The notes beneath the pieces were generated by a model, which did no database searches, had not been told where the DNA came from, and saw only the letters and a program-made list of their open reading frames with translations. A stretch of 64,000 bases of DNA, from assembly GCF_040932485.1 (NCBI RefSeq), contig NZ_JBFRBH010000001.1:2418001-2482000 (forward strand). The letters are read 5' to 3'. The DNA comes from Gymnodinialimonas sp. 202GB13-11. GTDB taxonomy: Bacteria; Pseudomonadota; Alphaproteobacteria; Rhodobacterales; Rhodobacteraceae. The translations under genes were made by a program, and so were the position numbers. This document shows positions 17,486 through 27,055 of the stretch, in pieces (position 1 is the first letter of the stretch; each line of letters begins with the position of its first letter).

Positions 17486-18240
17486 CAGCCCGCCGTCCAG
17501 CCGCCGTCAACGAGAATGGAGGTGCCCGTGACCATAGCGGAGGCATCTGAGGCCAGAAACAGAACCGCGCCCATCAGGTCTTCGACTTCTGCAACGCGCG
17601 GCAGTTTGATCTTCGACTCGATCCACGCGCGCTTTTCAGGATCGGCAAAGGTGGGTGCGGTCAGCTCAGTCCGCACGAAGGTTGGGCAGATCGTATTGAC
17701 CCGGATATTGCGCGGCCCCCATTCGATTGCCATCGATTTGGTCATGCCTTCGACCGCGTGCTTCGTGCCGCAATAAACGGCGCGATCCTGTCCGCCGACA
17801 TGCCCCATCTGGCTTGAGATCTGGATGATCGAGCCGCCGTTTTCCATCCCACGCGCCGCGAATTGCGCCATGAAGTACGCCGCGCGGACGTTGATATTTG
17901 TGACGGCATCAAAGTCTGACGGATCCGTTTCCAGCGCCGGGGAATGCCGCGCCAGCCCGGCGGAGTTGCACAGAATGTCGAGCGGGCCAAGCGCCGCGAT
18001 GGCGGCCTCCATCGCGTTCAGATCCGTGACATCGAGTGAGATTCCATCCGCCTGATACCCCGCATCACGCAGGCTTTGCGCAGCACCCTCCACCTGATCC
18101 GCATTACGCGCAGCCAAGGTCACATGCGCCCCGGCCTCAGCCAAAGCAGCCGCACATCCCAGCCCGATCCCGCGCGACCCGCCGGGCACAAAGGCACGCT
18201 TTCCAGTCAACGAAAAGGAAGGGGTGCGGGGCAGTGTCAT
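17485..18240 (-). CDS. Short-chain dehydrogenase/reductase
   Basis: 251 residues, a classical SDR. The cofactor motif is VPGGSRGIGLGCAAAL (T replaced by P in TGxxxGxG), NSAG is the NAG-equivalent, the catalytic Ser is in IQISSQMG, and YCGTK gives Tyr and Lys. The C-terminus (GTSILVDGGWTAG) is standard. It oxidises or reduces an alcohol/ketone with NAD(P). Together with the HisD-like dehydrogenase it suggests a multi-step polyol or hydroxyacid oxidation in this unit. One-base overlap with the LacI gene. Confidence 0.9.
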   Translation of the reverse strand: MTLPRTPSFSLTGKRAFVPGGSRGIGLGCAAALAEAGAHVTLAARNADQVEGAAQSLRDAGYQADGISLDVTDLNAMEAAIAALGPLDILCNSAGLARHSPALETDPSDFDAVTNINVRAAYFMAQFAARGMENGGSIIQISSQMGHVGGQDRAVYCGTKHAVEGMTKSMAIEWGPRNIRVNTICPTFVRTELTAPTFADPEKRAWIESKIKLPRVAEVEDLMGAVLFLASDASAMVTGTSILVDGGWTAG

Positions 18241-18329
18241 ATCAGGTCCTCGATCAAGTCTTGTTCGAAATAGTCAAAAATTTCCGGCATATCTGTGGAT
18301 AAGTCTACATCCGCTACGTGAATTTGATA

Positions 18330-19277
18330 TCAAACAGACAGCTCCCGCATGCGCGCCAGAACATCCACACCCAGTTGCGCGTAAACATGCAGCAGGTCCA
18401 CCAACACCCAATTCTCCGCAATCTTTCCCTCTTCGATACGCCAGAAATCAAGGCTGCGCATCTCCAACTTTTGCCCAGCGCCCGGCAGGCCAAGCCAGGA
18501 TCCGCCGGTCAAACTCACATCCATGCCGGGCCACCCCGTGAACCCCACGTAATTGCCCTCGGCAAACAAATGCCCCTCATCCATCCGGGCGAAGCGATCT
18601 GGCATTCCGCCCAAGAACGGCGCTTGATGGTGTTTGCGAAAGCCGTCGATCCCGCGCGCAGTTCCAATACCGGATGGACCGTACCAGGACATATGCTCAT
18701 GCCAGTACTGCGCCATCGTCGCGCGCGGCGTGCCGGCAGGGTCATTTCCCAAACCGTTCAGCATATCCTCGACCGTCTTCAAGGCCGCTGCCCCATCCCC
18801 CGCCACGCGCAGGCCGTCCTGCGTGGCCGGACCCGGCACATGGAATTCGCGCCCCAAAGAGGGTGAGAGCGGCCAAACCCCCGCCTGCAACATCAGCTCC
18901 GGCAGGTCCCAAAGCGACTGCATCTCAACTACCGCGCCGTCTTCCACGCGGAAAAAGTCGTGAAACCGCATAACGGCCATCCGCTGCGTTGGCGGGATGT
19001 CCATGAAGGGGGCCACGAAAAGCCCGCACCAATATCCGCCCTGCCCGACCCAAAGCTGACCGTTTCCATCACGCCCCGCCATTTCGATGGTCACACGGCG
19101 TTCCAGATCGGGAAAGGCGGCCGCTAAATCATCCAGCACCGCGCCATAAGCGGCCAGATCCAGCGTCTCGAACGGATGCGCCAGATGCACCGGACATCCA
19201 GCCTTGGCGACGTCTTCCAACCGTCCGCTCTTCCGAACCCCGCTCAATAGCTCTTTCGCCTGCAGCTCTTCGCTCAT
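18330..19277 (-). CDS. SnoaL-like / ester cyclase family protein, 315 aa
   Basis: Start at the ATG preceded by GGAACAAAG. Two NTF2-fold halves again: an N-terminal one (AFPDLERRVTIEMAG, MRFHDFFRVEDGAVVEM) and a C-terminal one (MAQYWHEHMSWYGPSGIG, LDFWRIEEGKIAENWVLVD). The latter is typical of the SnoaL-like ester cyclase group. Paralogue of the protein at 15482-16465, though similarity is low. Sits between the HisD-like and SDR genes; the 80-bp gap before it contains a G-rich hairpin element. Function unknown. Confidence 0.75.
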   Translation of the reverse strand: MSEELQAKELLSGVRKSGRLEDVAKAGCPVHLAHPFETLDLAAYGAVLDDLAAAFPDLERRVTIEMAGRDGNGQLWVGQGGYWCGLFVAPFMDIPPTQRMAVMRFHDFFRVEDGAVVEMQSLWDLPELMLQAGVWPLSPSLGREFHVPGPATQDGLRVAGDGAAALKTVEDMLNGLGNDPAGTPRATMAQYWHEHMSWYGPSGIGTARGIDGFRKHHQAPFLGGMPDRFARMDEGHLFAEGNYVGFTGWPGMDVSLTGGSWLGLPGAGQKLEMRSLDFWRIEEGKIAENWVLVDLLHVYAQLGVDVLARMRELSV

Positions 19278-19324
19278 CTTTGTTCCAAAAATATGCCGGG
19301 GGTTAGGGGGCAGCGCCCCCAAAT

Positions 19325-19342
19325 GGGGTGGGCGGGCGGGCC
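19325..19342 (+). repeat. G-rich hairpin element, copy C
   Basis: GGGGTGGGCGGGCGGGCC, four G-runs separated by single bases, inside a self-complementary stretch (19325-19353, arms GGGGTGGGCGGG and CCCGCCCTACCCC). A smaller hairpin (GGGGGCAGCGCCCCC, 19306-19320) lies just before it. The element lies between the HisD-like and SnoaL genes, so on the minus-strand transcript it is the C-rich form. Related copies are at 44435 and 53801. Confidence 0.7.
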
Positions 19343-19357
19343 CGCCCTACCCCAAAC

Positions 19358-20683
19358 TCATTCCGCTGCGTCCCGATAAGGCGCGCCCTCGCCATACGGA
19401 ACATTCAGCCCACCGTACCGGCGTACGCGGACGTTGCACTGCTCGGCATGGCCCACAAAGCCTTCCAACATGCACAGGCGAGAGCCATATTCGCCCACCA
19501 GCGTCGCCGCCTCATCCGTCACAACCCGCTGATACGAATGGGTTTTGATGAACTTTCCGACCCAAAGACCACCGGTATAGCGACCGGCTTTCTTCGTGGG
19601 CAGCGTATGGTTGGTGCCAATCACTTTATCGCCGTTCGCCACATTCGTGCGCGGCCCGAGGAACAGCGCGCCGTAGTTGGTCATGTTGTCGAGGAACCAG
19701 TCATCGCGGTCCGTCATCACCTGAATATGCTCGGACGCGATATCCTCAGACACCTCCAGCATTTCATCATAGCCGTCGCACAGGATGATCTCGCCATATT
19801 CCTCCCAGGACACGCGCGCGGTCTCAGCGGTCGGCAAGATCCCCAAAATCCGCTCGATCTCAGCCATCGTATCGTCGGCCAGTTTCCGCGAGTTGGTGAT
19901 CAGCACCGCAGGCGAATTGTATCCATGCTCCGCCTGCCCCAGCAGGTCAGTCGCGCACATTTCACCATCCACAGTCTCATCCGCGATCACGCAGGTCTCC
20001 GTCGGGCCAGCGAAAAGGTCGATACCAACCCGTCCGAACAACTGCCGCTTGGCCTCCGCCACAAAGGCATTGCCCGGCCCCACCAGCATATCGACCGGCT
20101 TGATCGACTCTGTCCCGATCGCCATCGCGCCCACGGCCTGAACGCCACCCAGCACTAGAATCTCATCTGCGCCGCCTTCATGCATCGCGGCGACAATTGC
20201 AGGATGCGGCTTGCCGTTCACCGGCGGGGCAGAGGCCACCACCCGCTTCACGCCCGCCACCTTGGCCGTCAACACCGACATGTGGGCCGACGCCACCATC
20301 GGGAACTTGCCACCGGGCACGTAGCATCCCACTGAATTCACAGGGATATTCTTATGGCCCAGGATCACGCCCGGGATCGTCTCAACCTCGATATCCGTCA
20401 TCGAGGCCCGCTGCGCCTCGGCGAACCGCCGGATCTGCGCCTGCGCGAAGCGGATATCATCCATCTCGCGGGTTGTGACCTGCTGCATCGCCGCTTCGAT
20501 CTCGGACGGAGTCAGGCGAAACGCCTCGGGCTCATAGCCGTCGAATTTGGCCGAAAGCTCTTTAACCGCCGCATCCCCGCGCGCCTCGATATCGCCCAGA
20601 ATGCCCTCCACGATGCCGCGAACCTTCGCGTCATCCTCCGCACGCTCTTCGGCTGGTTTGCCGCGCTTGAGATATTCAGCCAT
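19358..20683 (-). CDS. Histidinol-dehydrogenase-family NAD-dependent alcohol dehydrogenase (HpsN-like)
   Basis: 441 residues. The HisD fold and metal site are intact: Gln250 and His253 (GQAEHG), Asp352 (NGDKVIG) and His412 (FVGHAEQ) as zinc ligands, and Glu318-His319 (SEHIQV) as the general base pair. Differences from biosynthetic HisD (GPTET for GPSE, AEHG for AEHD, EHIQVMT for EHLEI) resemble the paralogues that oxidise polyols such as sulfopropanediol (HpsN). With no other his gene nearby and an operon full of catabolic genes, a role in oxidising a polyol or hydroxyacid is more likely than histidine synthesis. First gene of its unit; strong GGAGG before the ATG. Confidence 0.85.
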   Translation of the reverse strand: MAEYLKRGKPAEERAEDDAKVRGIVEGILGDIEARGDAAVKELSAKFDGYEPEAFRLTPSEIEAAMQQVTTREMDDIRFAQAQIRRFAEAQRASMTDIEVETIPGVILGHKNIPVNSVGCYVPGGKFPMVASAHMSVLTAKVAGVKRVVASAPPVNGKPHPAIVAAMHEGGADEILVLGGVQAVGAMAIGTESIKPVDMLVGPGNAFVAEAKRQLFGRVGIDLFAGPTETCVIADETVDGEMCATDLLGQAEHGYNSPAVLITNSRKLADDTMAEIERILGILPTAETARVSWEEYGEIILCDGYDEMLEVSEDIASEHIQVMTDRDDWFLDNMTNYGALFLGPRTNVANGDKVIGTNHTLPTKKAGRYTGGLWVGKFIKTHSYQRVVTDEAATLVGEYGSRLCMLEGFVGHAEQCNVRVRRYGGLNVPYGEGAPYRDAAE

Positions 20684-20746
20684 CTCTTCCCTCCAGATTC
20701 CTCGTCCGGAGGGAGGATACAGGCCGAAAATTCACCTTCAAGTCAT

Positions 20747-20766
20747 TTTTGCATACGATTGCAAAA
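20747..20766. promoter_or_regulatory. LacI-type operator upstream of the HisD-like unit
   Basis: TTTTGCA (20747-20753), six bases, TGCAAAA (20760-20766): a 20-bp hyphenated palindrome 64 bp before the HisD-like start. The size and symmetry suit a LacI-family dimer. It differs from the AAACCGGTTT sites at 28175 and 28207, so the two units probably answer to different LacI proteins. Confidence 0.6.
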
Positions 20767-20788
20767 TGCTGCGCCGCGGCACTCTCTG

Positions 20789-21811
20789 CTAGCGGATCGC
20801 CAAACCATCCCCGCCGAAGTAATGCCGCTTCTCTTCGGGGAACATCAACCCCACCGCATCACCGGGGCGCAGCGTGCTTTCGCCATCGGTGCGGACGGTC
20901 AATTTGCCCGCTGCACCGCAATCGACAATCAGGAAGATGTCCGCGCCAAGGTATTCGGCCACGTCGACTTTGCCGTCTATCGCGCCTTCGCCCGCAGCAC
21001 CGATCCCAATCGCCTCAGGCCGTACACCCAGATGCGCCGCATTGCCGGGCATACCATCCAGTCGCAATCCATCGGCAGGCAGATTGATCACGTTCATCTT
21101 GGGCGAGCCGATAAACTGCGCCACGAATAGGTTGTCAGGATGATCGTAAAGCTGTTTCGGCGAGCCCACCTGCTCGATCCGGCCCGCGCTCAGCACCACG
21201 ATCCGGTCGGCCAGCGTCATCGCCTCTACCTGATCGTGGGTCACGTAGACCATCGACGCTTTCAACTGCTGGTGCAGCTTCGCAATCTCATACCGCATCT
21301 CGACCCGCAGCGCGGCGTCGAGGTTCGACAGCGGCTCATCAAAAAGAAACGCCGTGGGATCACGCACAATCGACCGGCCAATCGCCACGCGCTGACGCTG
21401 TCCCCCCGACAAATCCTTTGGCCTACGCTCGAGATACTCCTCCAGCCGCAACGCGCGCGCGGCCTCGGCCACCTTCTCTTGCTGTTCGGCCTTGGAGGCC
21501 CCCGCCGTCTTCAGCGAAAAGCCCATATTCTCGGCCACAGACATGTGCGGATACAAAGCGTAGCTCTGGAACACCATCGCCAGCCCGCGCTTACTCGGTG
21601 GCTCCGCCGTCGCATCGCGCCCGTCGATCATCACCTGCCCGCGAGAGGTTTCCTCCAGCCCCGCGATCATCCGCAGAAGCGTGGATTTCCCGCAGCCCGA
21701 CGGCCCCACGAAAATGACAAACTCACCATCGTTGATCGTCAGGTCCACCCCTTTGATGACCTGCACCTCGCCGTACCATTTCTCAACGGCCTTCAGTTCA
21801 ATTGCACCCAT
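20789..21811 (-). CDS. Sugar ABC transporter ATP-binding protein, MalK/UgpC type
   Basis: 340 residues from the ATG two bases after the glycosidase stop. Walker [11 protein letters not shown]-loop [12 protein letters not shown], signature [14 protein letters not shown], Walker [13 protein letters not shown]-loop VTHDQ, and a C-terminal TOBE-type domain ([20 protein letters not shown]). This ATPase drives the two permeases in the same operon; MalK-type subunits can also serve several importers. Last gene of the first LacI unit. Confidence 0.95.
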   Translation of the reverse strand: MGAIELKAVEKWYGEVQVIKGVDLTINDGEFVIFVGPSGCGKSTLLRMIAGLEETSRGQVMIDGRDATAEPPSKRGLAMVFQSYALYPHMSVAENMGFSLKTAGASKAEQQEKVAEAARALRLEEYLERRPKDLSGGQRQRVAIGRSIVRDPTAFLFDEPLSNLDAALRVEMRYEIAKLHQQLKASMVYVTHDQVEAMTLADRIVVLSAGRIEQVGSPKQLYDHPDNLFVAQFIGSPKMNVINLPADGLRLDGMPGNAAHLGVRPEAIGIGAAGEGAIDGKVDVAEYLGADIFLIVDCGAAGKLTVRTDGESTLRPGDAVGLMFPEEKRHYFGGDGLAIR

Positions 21812-21812
21812 G

Positions 21813-23105
21813 TCAGCTCTCCCGTGCAGAGGGGGAGGCCCAGTCGAGCCACACCGCCGCAGTCCATGTGAAAGTTCCTCCACCCGCCGGCGTGCCATCG
21901 ACGGGTGAGAAGTATTCGGCAAATCCGCGATCCGCGATCAGCTTTGCCGTGTCGCGTCGAATGCGGTCGGCCTGTGCTGCAAGGCCGGCCTCTGCCATGC
22001 CATTTGCGGCCATGTAGTTCATGATCGCCCAGACCGGTCCGCGCCAATAGCGCAGATGGTCGAATTGCGGTCCCGCCGGATCGTAGCTGGGAAGCGCATA
22101 TCGCGCGCGATCCAATACACCATCCAGCGTGGCACGCGCGGCCTCCTTGTCGATCCCCGCCCACCAGCACAGAAAGCCTGCATTGCTCACTGATCCCGTG
22201 AAGTTCCCGGTGCGCAGATTGCGCCCTTCGTAGCTTTGCGTTTCAGGGTTCCACAGCGTCTCGGCGCCCGCTTCCAGCGTGGCGATCCAATCGTCGACCT
22301 GCGTCCGGTCTTCCCCCAGCAGATCAGCCACGTCCCCCAGATCCCGCGAGGACCGCAAGCAAGTGAACGTCATGGTCGGATCGGCCACCCGGAATGGGCT
22401 TTCTTCGGCGATCTTCGCATCGTCCCAATCGCGATCCCGCCCGAATTGCACGAGCCAGATATAGCGGTCGTAATCGGCTTGCGTTGGCCGCATCTTGGCA
22501 TCCACATGGCCCGTGTCTCGGCGCGTATAGGGCTGCACCCCAACCGGGTCGATCCCGGCCATGGCCTCATCCCAATCCGGTGCATTGTCCCGGCCCGCCT
22601 CCCACGGATGGGTAATGCAGACCGCGCCACTTTCCGCGCGCGCTTCCATCATCCAGCGGTGGAAGGCCAGCATCTTGGGATAAAGCGCGCGAAGCCGAGC
22701 CTCCCCCGCGTCCGGGTCGGATCGATAGACCCGCCAAGCGAGGGATGCGGCAACCGGTGGCTGGCTGATCCCCGAGGACGGCACAGTCTGCGCCCCGCGC
22801 CCAACCGCGTTTTGCGTGCCCCAAACGTCCGGCCCGGGGAAATACCCCTCGTCGACCACATGGAACAGGATATGCGGCACCATGCCGTTGTCCCATTGCG
22901 CGGCGAAAAGCGTCTCCAACTCAGTCCAGGCGCGATCCACGTCAAAGGTCGCAAACCCGATGGCCGCAAAGGCGCTGTCCCAGTTCCATTGGTAAGGGTA
23001 CAGCCCCGCCGTCGGCACCGTATACCCGCCTTTGTCATTCAGGCGAAGGATGCGGCGGGCCTCTTCATCCAGCGGCCCGGTGTTCAAATCAGTCATATCC
23101 TTCAT
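21813..23105 (-). CDS. MGH1-type (GH63-like) glycoside hydrolase
   Basis: 430 residues, an (alpha/alpha)6-barrel glycosidase. [26 protein letters not shown] (candidate acid Asp173), [14 protein letters not shown] and a Glu in [11 protein letters not shown] are the landmarks of the mannosylglycerate-hydrolase-like group. No signal peptide is seen, so the substrate would be imported first and cut in the cytoplasm. Relatives cleave mannosylglycerate or glucosylglycerate, common compatible solutes, which would give a sugar plus glycerate; the true glycoside is not known. Start overlaps the permease stop (ATGA). Confidence 0.82.
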   Translation of the reverse strand: MKDMTDLNTGPLDEEARRILRLNDKGGYTVPTAGLYPYQWNWDSAFAAIGFATFDVDRAWTELETLFAAQWDNGMVPHILFHVVDEGYFPGPDVWGTQNAVGRGAQTVPSSGISQPPVAASLAWRVYRSDPDAGEARLRALYPKMLAFHRWMMEARAESGAVCITHPWEAGRDNAPDWDEAMAGIDPVGVQPYTRRDTGHVDAKMRPTQADYDRYIWLVQFGRDRDWDDAKIAEESPFRVADPTMTFTCLRSSRDLGDVADLLGEDRTQVDDWIATLEAGAETLWNPETQSYEGRNLRTGNFTGSVSNAGFLCWWAGIDKEAARATLDGVLDRARYALPSYDPAGPQFDHLRYWRGPVWAIMNYMAANGMAEAGLAAQADRIRRDTAKLIADRGFAEYFSPVDGTPAGGGTFTWTAAVWLDWASPSARES

Positions 23106-24310
23106 CCTTTCACACTCCCTGCTGTCAGGCCCTTGGTCATGAATTTCTCAAGCCCGAGGAACAGCACCATCACCGGCACCGTGGCGATCACCGCACCCGC
23201 CATCAGATGCTGGCGCGGAATTTCCGAGGAGTTGAGCGACGCGATCCCCCGCGTCAGCGTGAAGATCTGCGGATCATCCAGCAGCATGAACGCCAGCAGA
23301 AATTCGTTCCATGCGATCATGAAGACATAGAGCGACACCGAGACCATCGCCGGAAGCGACAGCGGCAACGTGATCTTCCAGATCACCTGAAGCCGGTTGA
23401 GACCGTCCATCAGGCCCGCTTCTTCCACCTCTGCGGGGAGGCCGCGGAAGTATCCTTGCAACATGTAGAGCGCCACGGGGATCGTCGTGACCGGATAGAT
23501 CATCACGATACCGATGATCGTGTTACGCAGACCCGTTTGCGAGAAGACGATGTAGATCGGCAGCGCCAGAACGATCATTGGCACCATATAGATCAGAAGG
23601 ATCGACCGGCTGAGCGACTTCTGCCCCTTGAACCGCAACCGCGCGACTGCATAGGCGCCGGGCACGCTGAATAGCAGCGTCACGAAGACGGTGATCACCG
23701 AGATGTAGAAACTCGTCCACATGTAGCGACCAAAGTTGAAGTCGCGGAACAGCTCGTCATAGCTGCGGAACAGGTCCCAGCCTCGGCTGAGGTCGATGGA
23801 ATAATCCAGCGGGTTGGCGATCAGTTCCCCTTGGGTTTTCATCGAGGTCAGCACCATCACGTAGAACGGGATGAACACCGCCGCCGTGAAGAAGATAAAG
23901 CCGAAGCCGGTGAGGAAACGGATCACCGCCTCCTCCCATTCGTGCCGCGTCATCGCGCCGGACGGCGCATCCCGCAGGATCGTGGCCAGCGACAATCCCA
24001 TGGCGAGGCCGAAGAACACAGCCATCGACAGATGCGCACCAAGCCCAAGCGTCTCGCCCACATGTACCGGCGACAACGGCGTATAGCTCAGCGCCAGCGC
24101 CAAGGCTGCCCCACCCGCCGACAACACCCAGCCCGAGCGCACATGGAACGCCGCCGCCCCTAGCCCCGCGCCCAAGATTAGGCAACCGAACAGACCGGGC
24201 CGGAACGCTTCCCCGGTGGAGAAGCTGAGGATCACAGCCACCGTCGTTGCCACGATGAAGGCCCAAAGGATGCCCAGAACCGGGCCCGTCACATATCCCT
24301 GACGTACCAT
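23102..24310 (-). CDS. Carbohydrate ABC transporter permease, MalG type with N-terminal extension
   Basis: 402 residues, about 120 longer than usual MalG-like permeases. The normal core starts near residue 130 (FLTGFGFIFFTAAVFIPFYVM), with the EAA loop EEAGLMDGLNRLQVIWKITLP near residue 300 and the usual C-terminus ([13 protein letters not shown]). Before it lie four additional hydrophobic helices (for example LGILWAFIVATTVAVILS and LSMAVFFGLAMGLSLATI). Their role is unknown. Forms the membrane channel with the MalF-type partner encoded just upstream; it starts one base after that gene's stop codon. Confidence 0.93.
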   Translation of the reverse strand: MVRQGYVTGPVLGILWAFIVATTVAVILSFSTGEAFRPGLFGCLILGAGLGAAAFHVRSGWVLSAGGAALALALSYTPLSPVHVGETLGLGAHLSMAVFFGLAMGLSLATILRDAPSGAMTRHEWEEAVIRFLTGFGFIFFTAAVFIPFYVMVLTSMKTQGELIANPLDYSIDLSRGWDLFRSYDELFRDFNFGRYMWTSFYISVITVFVTLLFSVPGAYAVARLRFKGQKSLSRSILLIYMVPMIVLALPIYIVFSQTGLRNTIIGIVMIYPVTTIPVALYMLQGYFRGLPAEVEEAGLMDGLNRLQVIWKITLPLSLPAMVSVSLYVFMIAWNEFLLAFMLLDDPQIFTLTRGIASLNSSEIPRQHLMAGAVIATVPVMVLFLGLEKFMTKGLTAGSVKG

Positions 24311-24311
24311 C

Positions 24312-25544
24312 TTACAGGCCCTCCTCTTTCGACATGAACTTGAAGAACGCCCACGAGAAGCACAGCAGGCAGCACAGGATCACCACGGCCACCGCCGCGC
24401 CCGCACCGATATTCGAGACCGCGAAGGCCTGCTCATACACATTCACCGTCAGCGTCCGCGTGCCTGCGTTACCGCCCGTCAGCAGGAAGATGTCGTCGAA
24501 CTTGTTGAACGTCCAAATGAAGCGCAGCAGGAACAGGACCGACAGGATGCCCATCAGCATCGGCAGGCTCAGGTAGCGGAACTTCTGGAAGGGCGTGGCC
24601 CCATCCACATCCGCCGCCTCATACATGTCGGTGTCAATCGATTGCATCCGCGCGAGTATGAACAGGAACGAGAGCGGGAAGTACCGCCAGATCTCGAACA
24701 CCGTCACCATGATCAGCGCGTTGGGCCGGACCCCGAAGAAGTTGATTGGGCTGTCCACCACGCCCATTTGCACGAGCAGCGCGTTGATGGAGCCCGAGGT
24801 CGGGTCAAACAGGATCACCCACGAAAACGCCACGGCGATCACCGGGGCCACGTAGGGGAATAGGTAAAGGCCCCGCAAAACGCCCTGCCCAGCGAAACTC
24901 TTGTTCAGCAACAGCGCTGCAAACAGGCCCACAACCAGCGCGCCGATTGTGCCGACAACCGTGTAGAACAAGGTGGCAAAGATCACCGACCAGAATTCAC
25001 GGGCTTCGAAAATGTCGCTGAAATTCTCCAACGTGAATTCACCGCTGGTCAGAACGTTCGTGGCATCGCCCGTGATTTCCACCGGCGTGTCATCCTCAAT
25101 CGCGTCCTCGAGGCTCGCCTCGAAGGTCGCGGGGATTTCCAGCGTCACACGCTCACCCGCGCCCAATTCGTCATAGCTGCAGGTCAGGGTTGCCCCATTA
25201 ACCTCGCAGGCTTCGGGCAAGTCCGTCAGGGCAACACCATCCGGCAACACATCGGTCAGCACCACATTCCCGATTGGGTTGTCCTGACTGGGGTTGCGGA
25301 TGCGGTAGCGGATCAACTGATCCGGGTCGCCCACATTGCGCACATCCTCACGCACCACGGGCGCGGCAGGGCGCAGATCGGCCAGACCCACGGGTTTGAA
25401 GGAAATCCAGATGATCGCCAATAGCGGCAGCAAAACCACCAGCATCACGGCGGTCAGCGTGGGCAGGAGAAGACCCCAGGCCAGCCGCGCCTCGCGTTTG
25501 GCCAGCGGGCCCGTGCCCTTGGGGGGGGTGGCAGTATCAGACAT
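24312..25544 (-). CDS. Sugar ABC transporter permease, MalF type with DUF11-like insert
   Basis: 410 residues from the ATG at 25544. TM1 is at about 22-48 and TM2 at about 185-210; between them is an insert of about 110 residues predicted to lie outside the membrane. Residues 74-140 have the pattern of a DUF11 repeat: IRYRIRNPSQDN, NVVLTDVLPDGV, a Cys113-Cys122 pair flanking VNGATLT, then LGAGERVTLEI. The rest is a normal binding-protein-dependent permease with an EAA-type loop (AADVDGATPFQKFRYLSLP). The insert could contact the solute-binding protein, as the MalF P2 loop does, though it is in a different loop. Confidence 0.92.
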   Translation of the reverse strand: MSDTATPPKGTGPLAKREARLAWGLLLPTLTAVMLVVLLPLLAIIWISFKPVGLADLRPAAPVVREDVRNVGDPDQLIRYRIRNPSQDNPIGNVVLTDVLPDGVALTDLPEACEVNGATLTCSYDELGAGERVTLEIPATFEASLEDAIEDDTPVEITGDATNVLTSGEFTLENFSDIFEAREFWSVIFATLFYTVVGTIGALVVGLFAALLLNKSFAGQGVLRGLYLFPYVAPVIAVAFSWVILFDPTSGSINALLVQMGVVDSPINFFGVRPNALIMVTVFEIWRYFPLSFLFILARMQSIDTDMYEAADVDGATPFQKFRYLSLPMLMGILSVLFLLRFIWTFNKFDDIFLLTGGNAGTRTLTVNVYEQAFAVSNIGAGAAVAVVILCCLLCFSWAFFKFMSKEEGL

Positions 25545-25580
25545 GGGGCGCGTGCTCCCGATGGATAAAAGGGGGGTGTC

Positions 25581-25601
25581 CGGGGGCCGCACTGGCCCCC
25601 G
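25581..25601. other. Hairpin between solute-binding protein and permease genes
   Basis: CGGGGGCC (25581-25588), GCACT, GGCCCCCG (25594-25601): a perfect 8-bp stem in the 130-bp gap. Hairpins here are known in other sugar importer operons to protect the binding-protein mRNA or weaken read-through, so that the binding protein is made in excess over the permeases. There is no T-run, so full termination is unlikely. Confidence 0.6.
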
Positions 25602-25674
25602 AGCGTTCTTGTCGGGCGAGGCATAGGCCCCGCCCAGGATCGTGTCGATTTACGCGGTCACCCGGAACGGGTGC

Positions 25675-27033
25675 TTACTCAATCGCGCCGAGTTCTTCGT
25701 TCATCAGCGCAACGGTTTCTTCGGCCGAGCGCACACCATCCACATATTCGCGGACAAGGCGGTTGATGATCTGGCTGTTGATGATGCGGCTCGACAGGGC
25801 CAACTGGCCTTCGGCCACACCCCAACGCTGTGCCACATCAAGGCCGCCGACGATCTCATCGATCATCGACTGCTCATAAAGCTCACCCAGAGGCGCGCGG
25901 CGATCCACACCCACGTCCAGTGCGGCCCAGGCTTCCACGAACTGCGTCGGGTTCTCTTCCGTGCCGCGGCGGATCGGGAACTTGCCCTCCGGTGCGATGG
26001 CAAGCGTCGCGGTGTAGCCGTCGTTCATCGAATACTCGACAAAGGCCATGGCCGCATCGGTTTCGGCATCTGCCGTGATACCGAAGTAACGCACGTCACC
26101 CCAAGCTGCACCGTCAGGGTTCGACGGGCCGGAGAAGTTGGTCACGATACCCGTAGCCGCCGCGAGATCGCGGGAGGTCGGATCATCGTTGATCGTGGGC
26201 GGGGCGCTGTCGCGCAGACCGGCCAGCTCATCAAGGATGAAGGGCGACCAGATGATCATCGCCGCGTTGCCCGAGAAGTAGAGCGTGCGGGACTGATCCC
26301 AGTACAGCTCACCCTCAGGCGAAGCCTCAACGATGCCACGGTAGAATTCCAGCACCTCAACGGTCGCTGCTTCGTCAAAGCCCGAGAAGCCATTCTCGTC
26401 CACCGGCGACGCGCCATTGGCGAGGAAGACATGCTCCAGCACCTGAGACATGAAGTTTTCATCGACCTTCGTGGGTGCGACGAAGCCATACATCTCTGGC
26501 GGATTGTGCAGCGCTTCCACGGCGGCCATCACGTTGGCGTAGCTGTTGGGCGGCTCAAGGCCCGCTTCCGCGAACAGGTCGGCGCGATAGACCAGCATCT
26601 GTGTCCAGCCATCGACCGGCACAGCGGCATAGCCACCATCGACCGCAGCCATTTCCAGCGCGCCCGAAGCGAAGGTGTCGCCGCCGAGGTTTTCGATCAC
26701 GTCCGTGGCCGCGTCGCTATCCAGAATGCCGGCCTCATACCAAGGCAACGCGTATTGCAGCGTGTGGTAGATCACGTCCGGCAAATCGCCTGCCGCGAAA
26801 GCAGCCGTGGCGCGTGTGCCCAGATCGCTTTCGGTGACCGGGATCACTTCCACTTCGATGCCGGTCTCTTCCGTAAACGCAGCCGCCATGGCCTCCTGAC
26901 GCTCTAGGCGCTCAGGCTGCTCTTCCGTGGTCCAGAAGCGGATCGAGTCCTGCGCCGCCGCGACGCTGGCCATCGCCAGCCCCGAGACCGCCGCCAGAAG
27001 CGCGATACGTCCTGTGGTTTTGAGATTGGTCAT
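25675..27033 (-). CDS. ABC transporter solute-binding protein (family 1, sugar type)
   Basis: 452 residues. A Sec signal peptide (ALLAAVSGLAMASVAAAQD, cleavage after AAA or AQ) sends it to the periplasm. The mature part follows the family 1 pattern: WTTEEQPERLERQEAMAAAF, then DLPDVIYHTLQYALPWYEAG, a hinge at VPVDGWTQMLVYRADLF and MIIWSPFILDEL. It would bring a sugar or glycoside to the MalF/MalG-type pair. Very strong ribosome site AAAGGGAGG. Starts 22 bases after the LacI gene. Confidence 0.95.
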   Translation of the reverse strand: MTNLKTTGRIALLAAVSGLAMASVAAAQDSIRFWTTEEQPERLERQEAMAAAFTEETGIEVEVIPVTESDLGTRATAAFAAGDLPDVIYHTLQYALPWYEAGILDSDAATDVIENLGGDTFASGALEMAAVDGGYAAVPVDGWTQMLVYRADLFAEAGLEPPNSYANVMAAVEALHNPPEMYGFVAPTKVDENFMSQVLEHVFLANGASPVDENGFSGFDEAATVEVLEFYRGIVEASPEGELYWDQSRTLYFSGNAAMIIWSPFILDELAGLRDSAPPTINDDPTSRDLAAATGIVTNFSGPSNPDGAAWGDVRYFGITADAETDAAMAFVEYSMNDGYTATLAIAPEGKFPIRRGTEENPTQFVEAWAALDVGVDRRAPLGELYEQSMIDEIVGGLDVAQRWGVAEGQLALSSRIINSQIINRLVREYVDGVRSAEETVALMNEELGAIE

Positions 27034-27055
27034 GCCTTTCCTCCCTTTGGTTTTA

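Noticed and set aside
18323-18334. TTTGATATCAAA palindrome as an operator for the SDR gene
   Set aside because: It overlaps the stop codon of the SnoaL gene, does not match either LacI operator type, and lies 80 bases from the SDR start; chance is enough to explain it.
19358-20683. Biosynthetic histidinol dehydrogenase (hisD)
   Set aside because: The catalytic and zinc residues are there, but GPTET/AEHG/EHIQVMT differ from the true HisD patterns and no his gene is nearby; a catabolic paralogue fits better.
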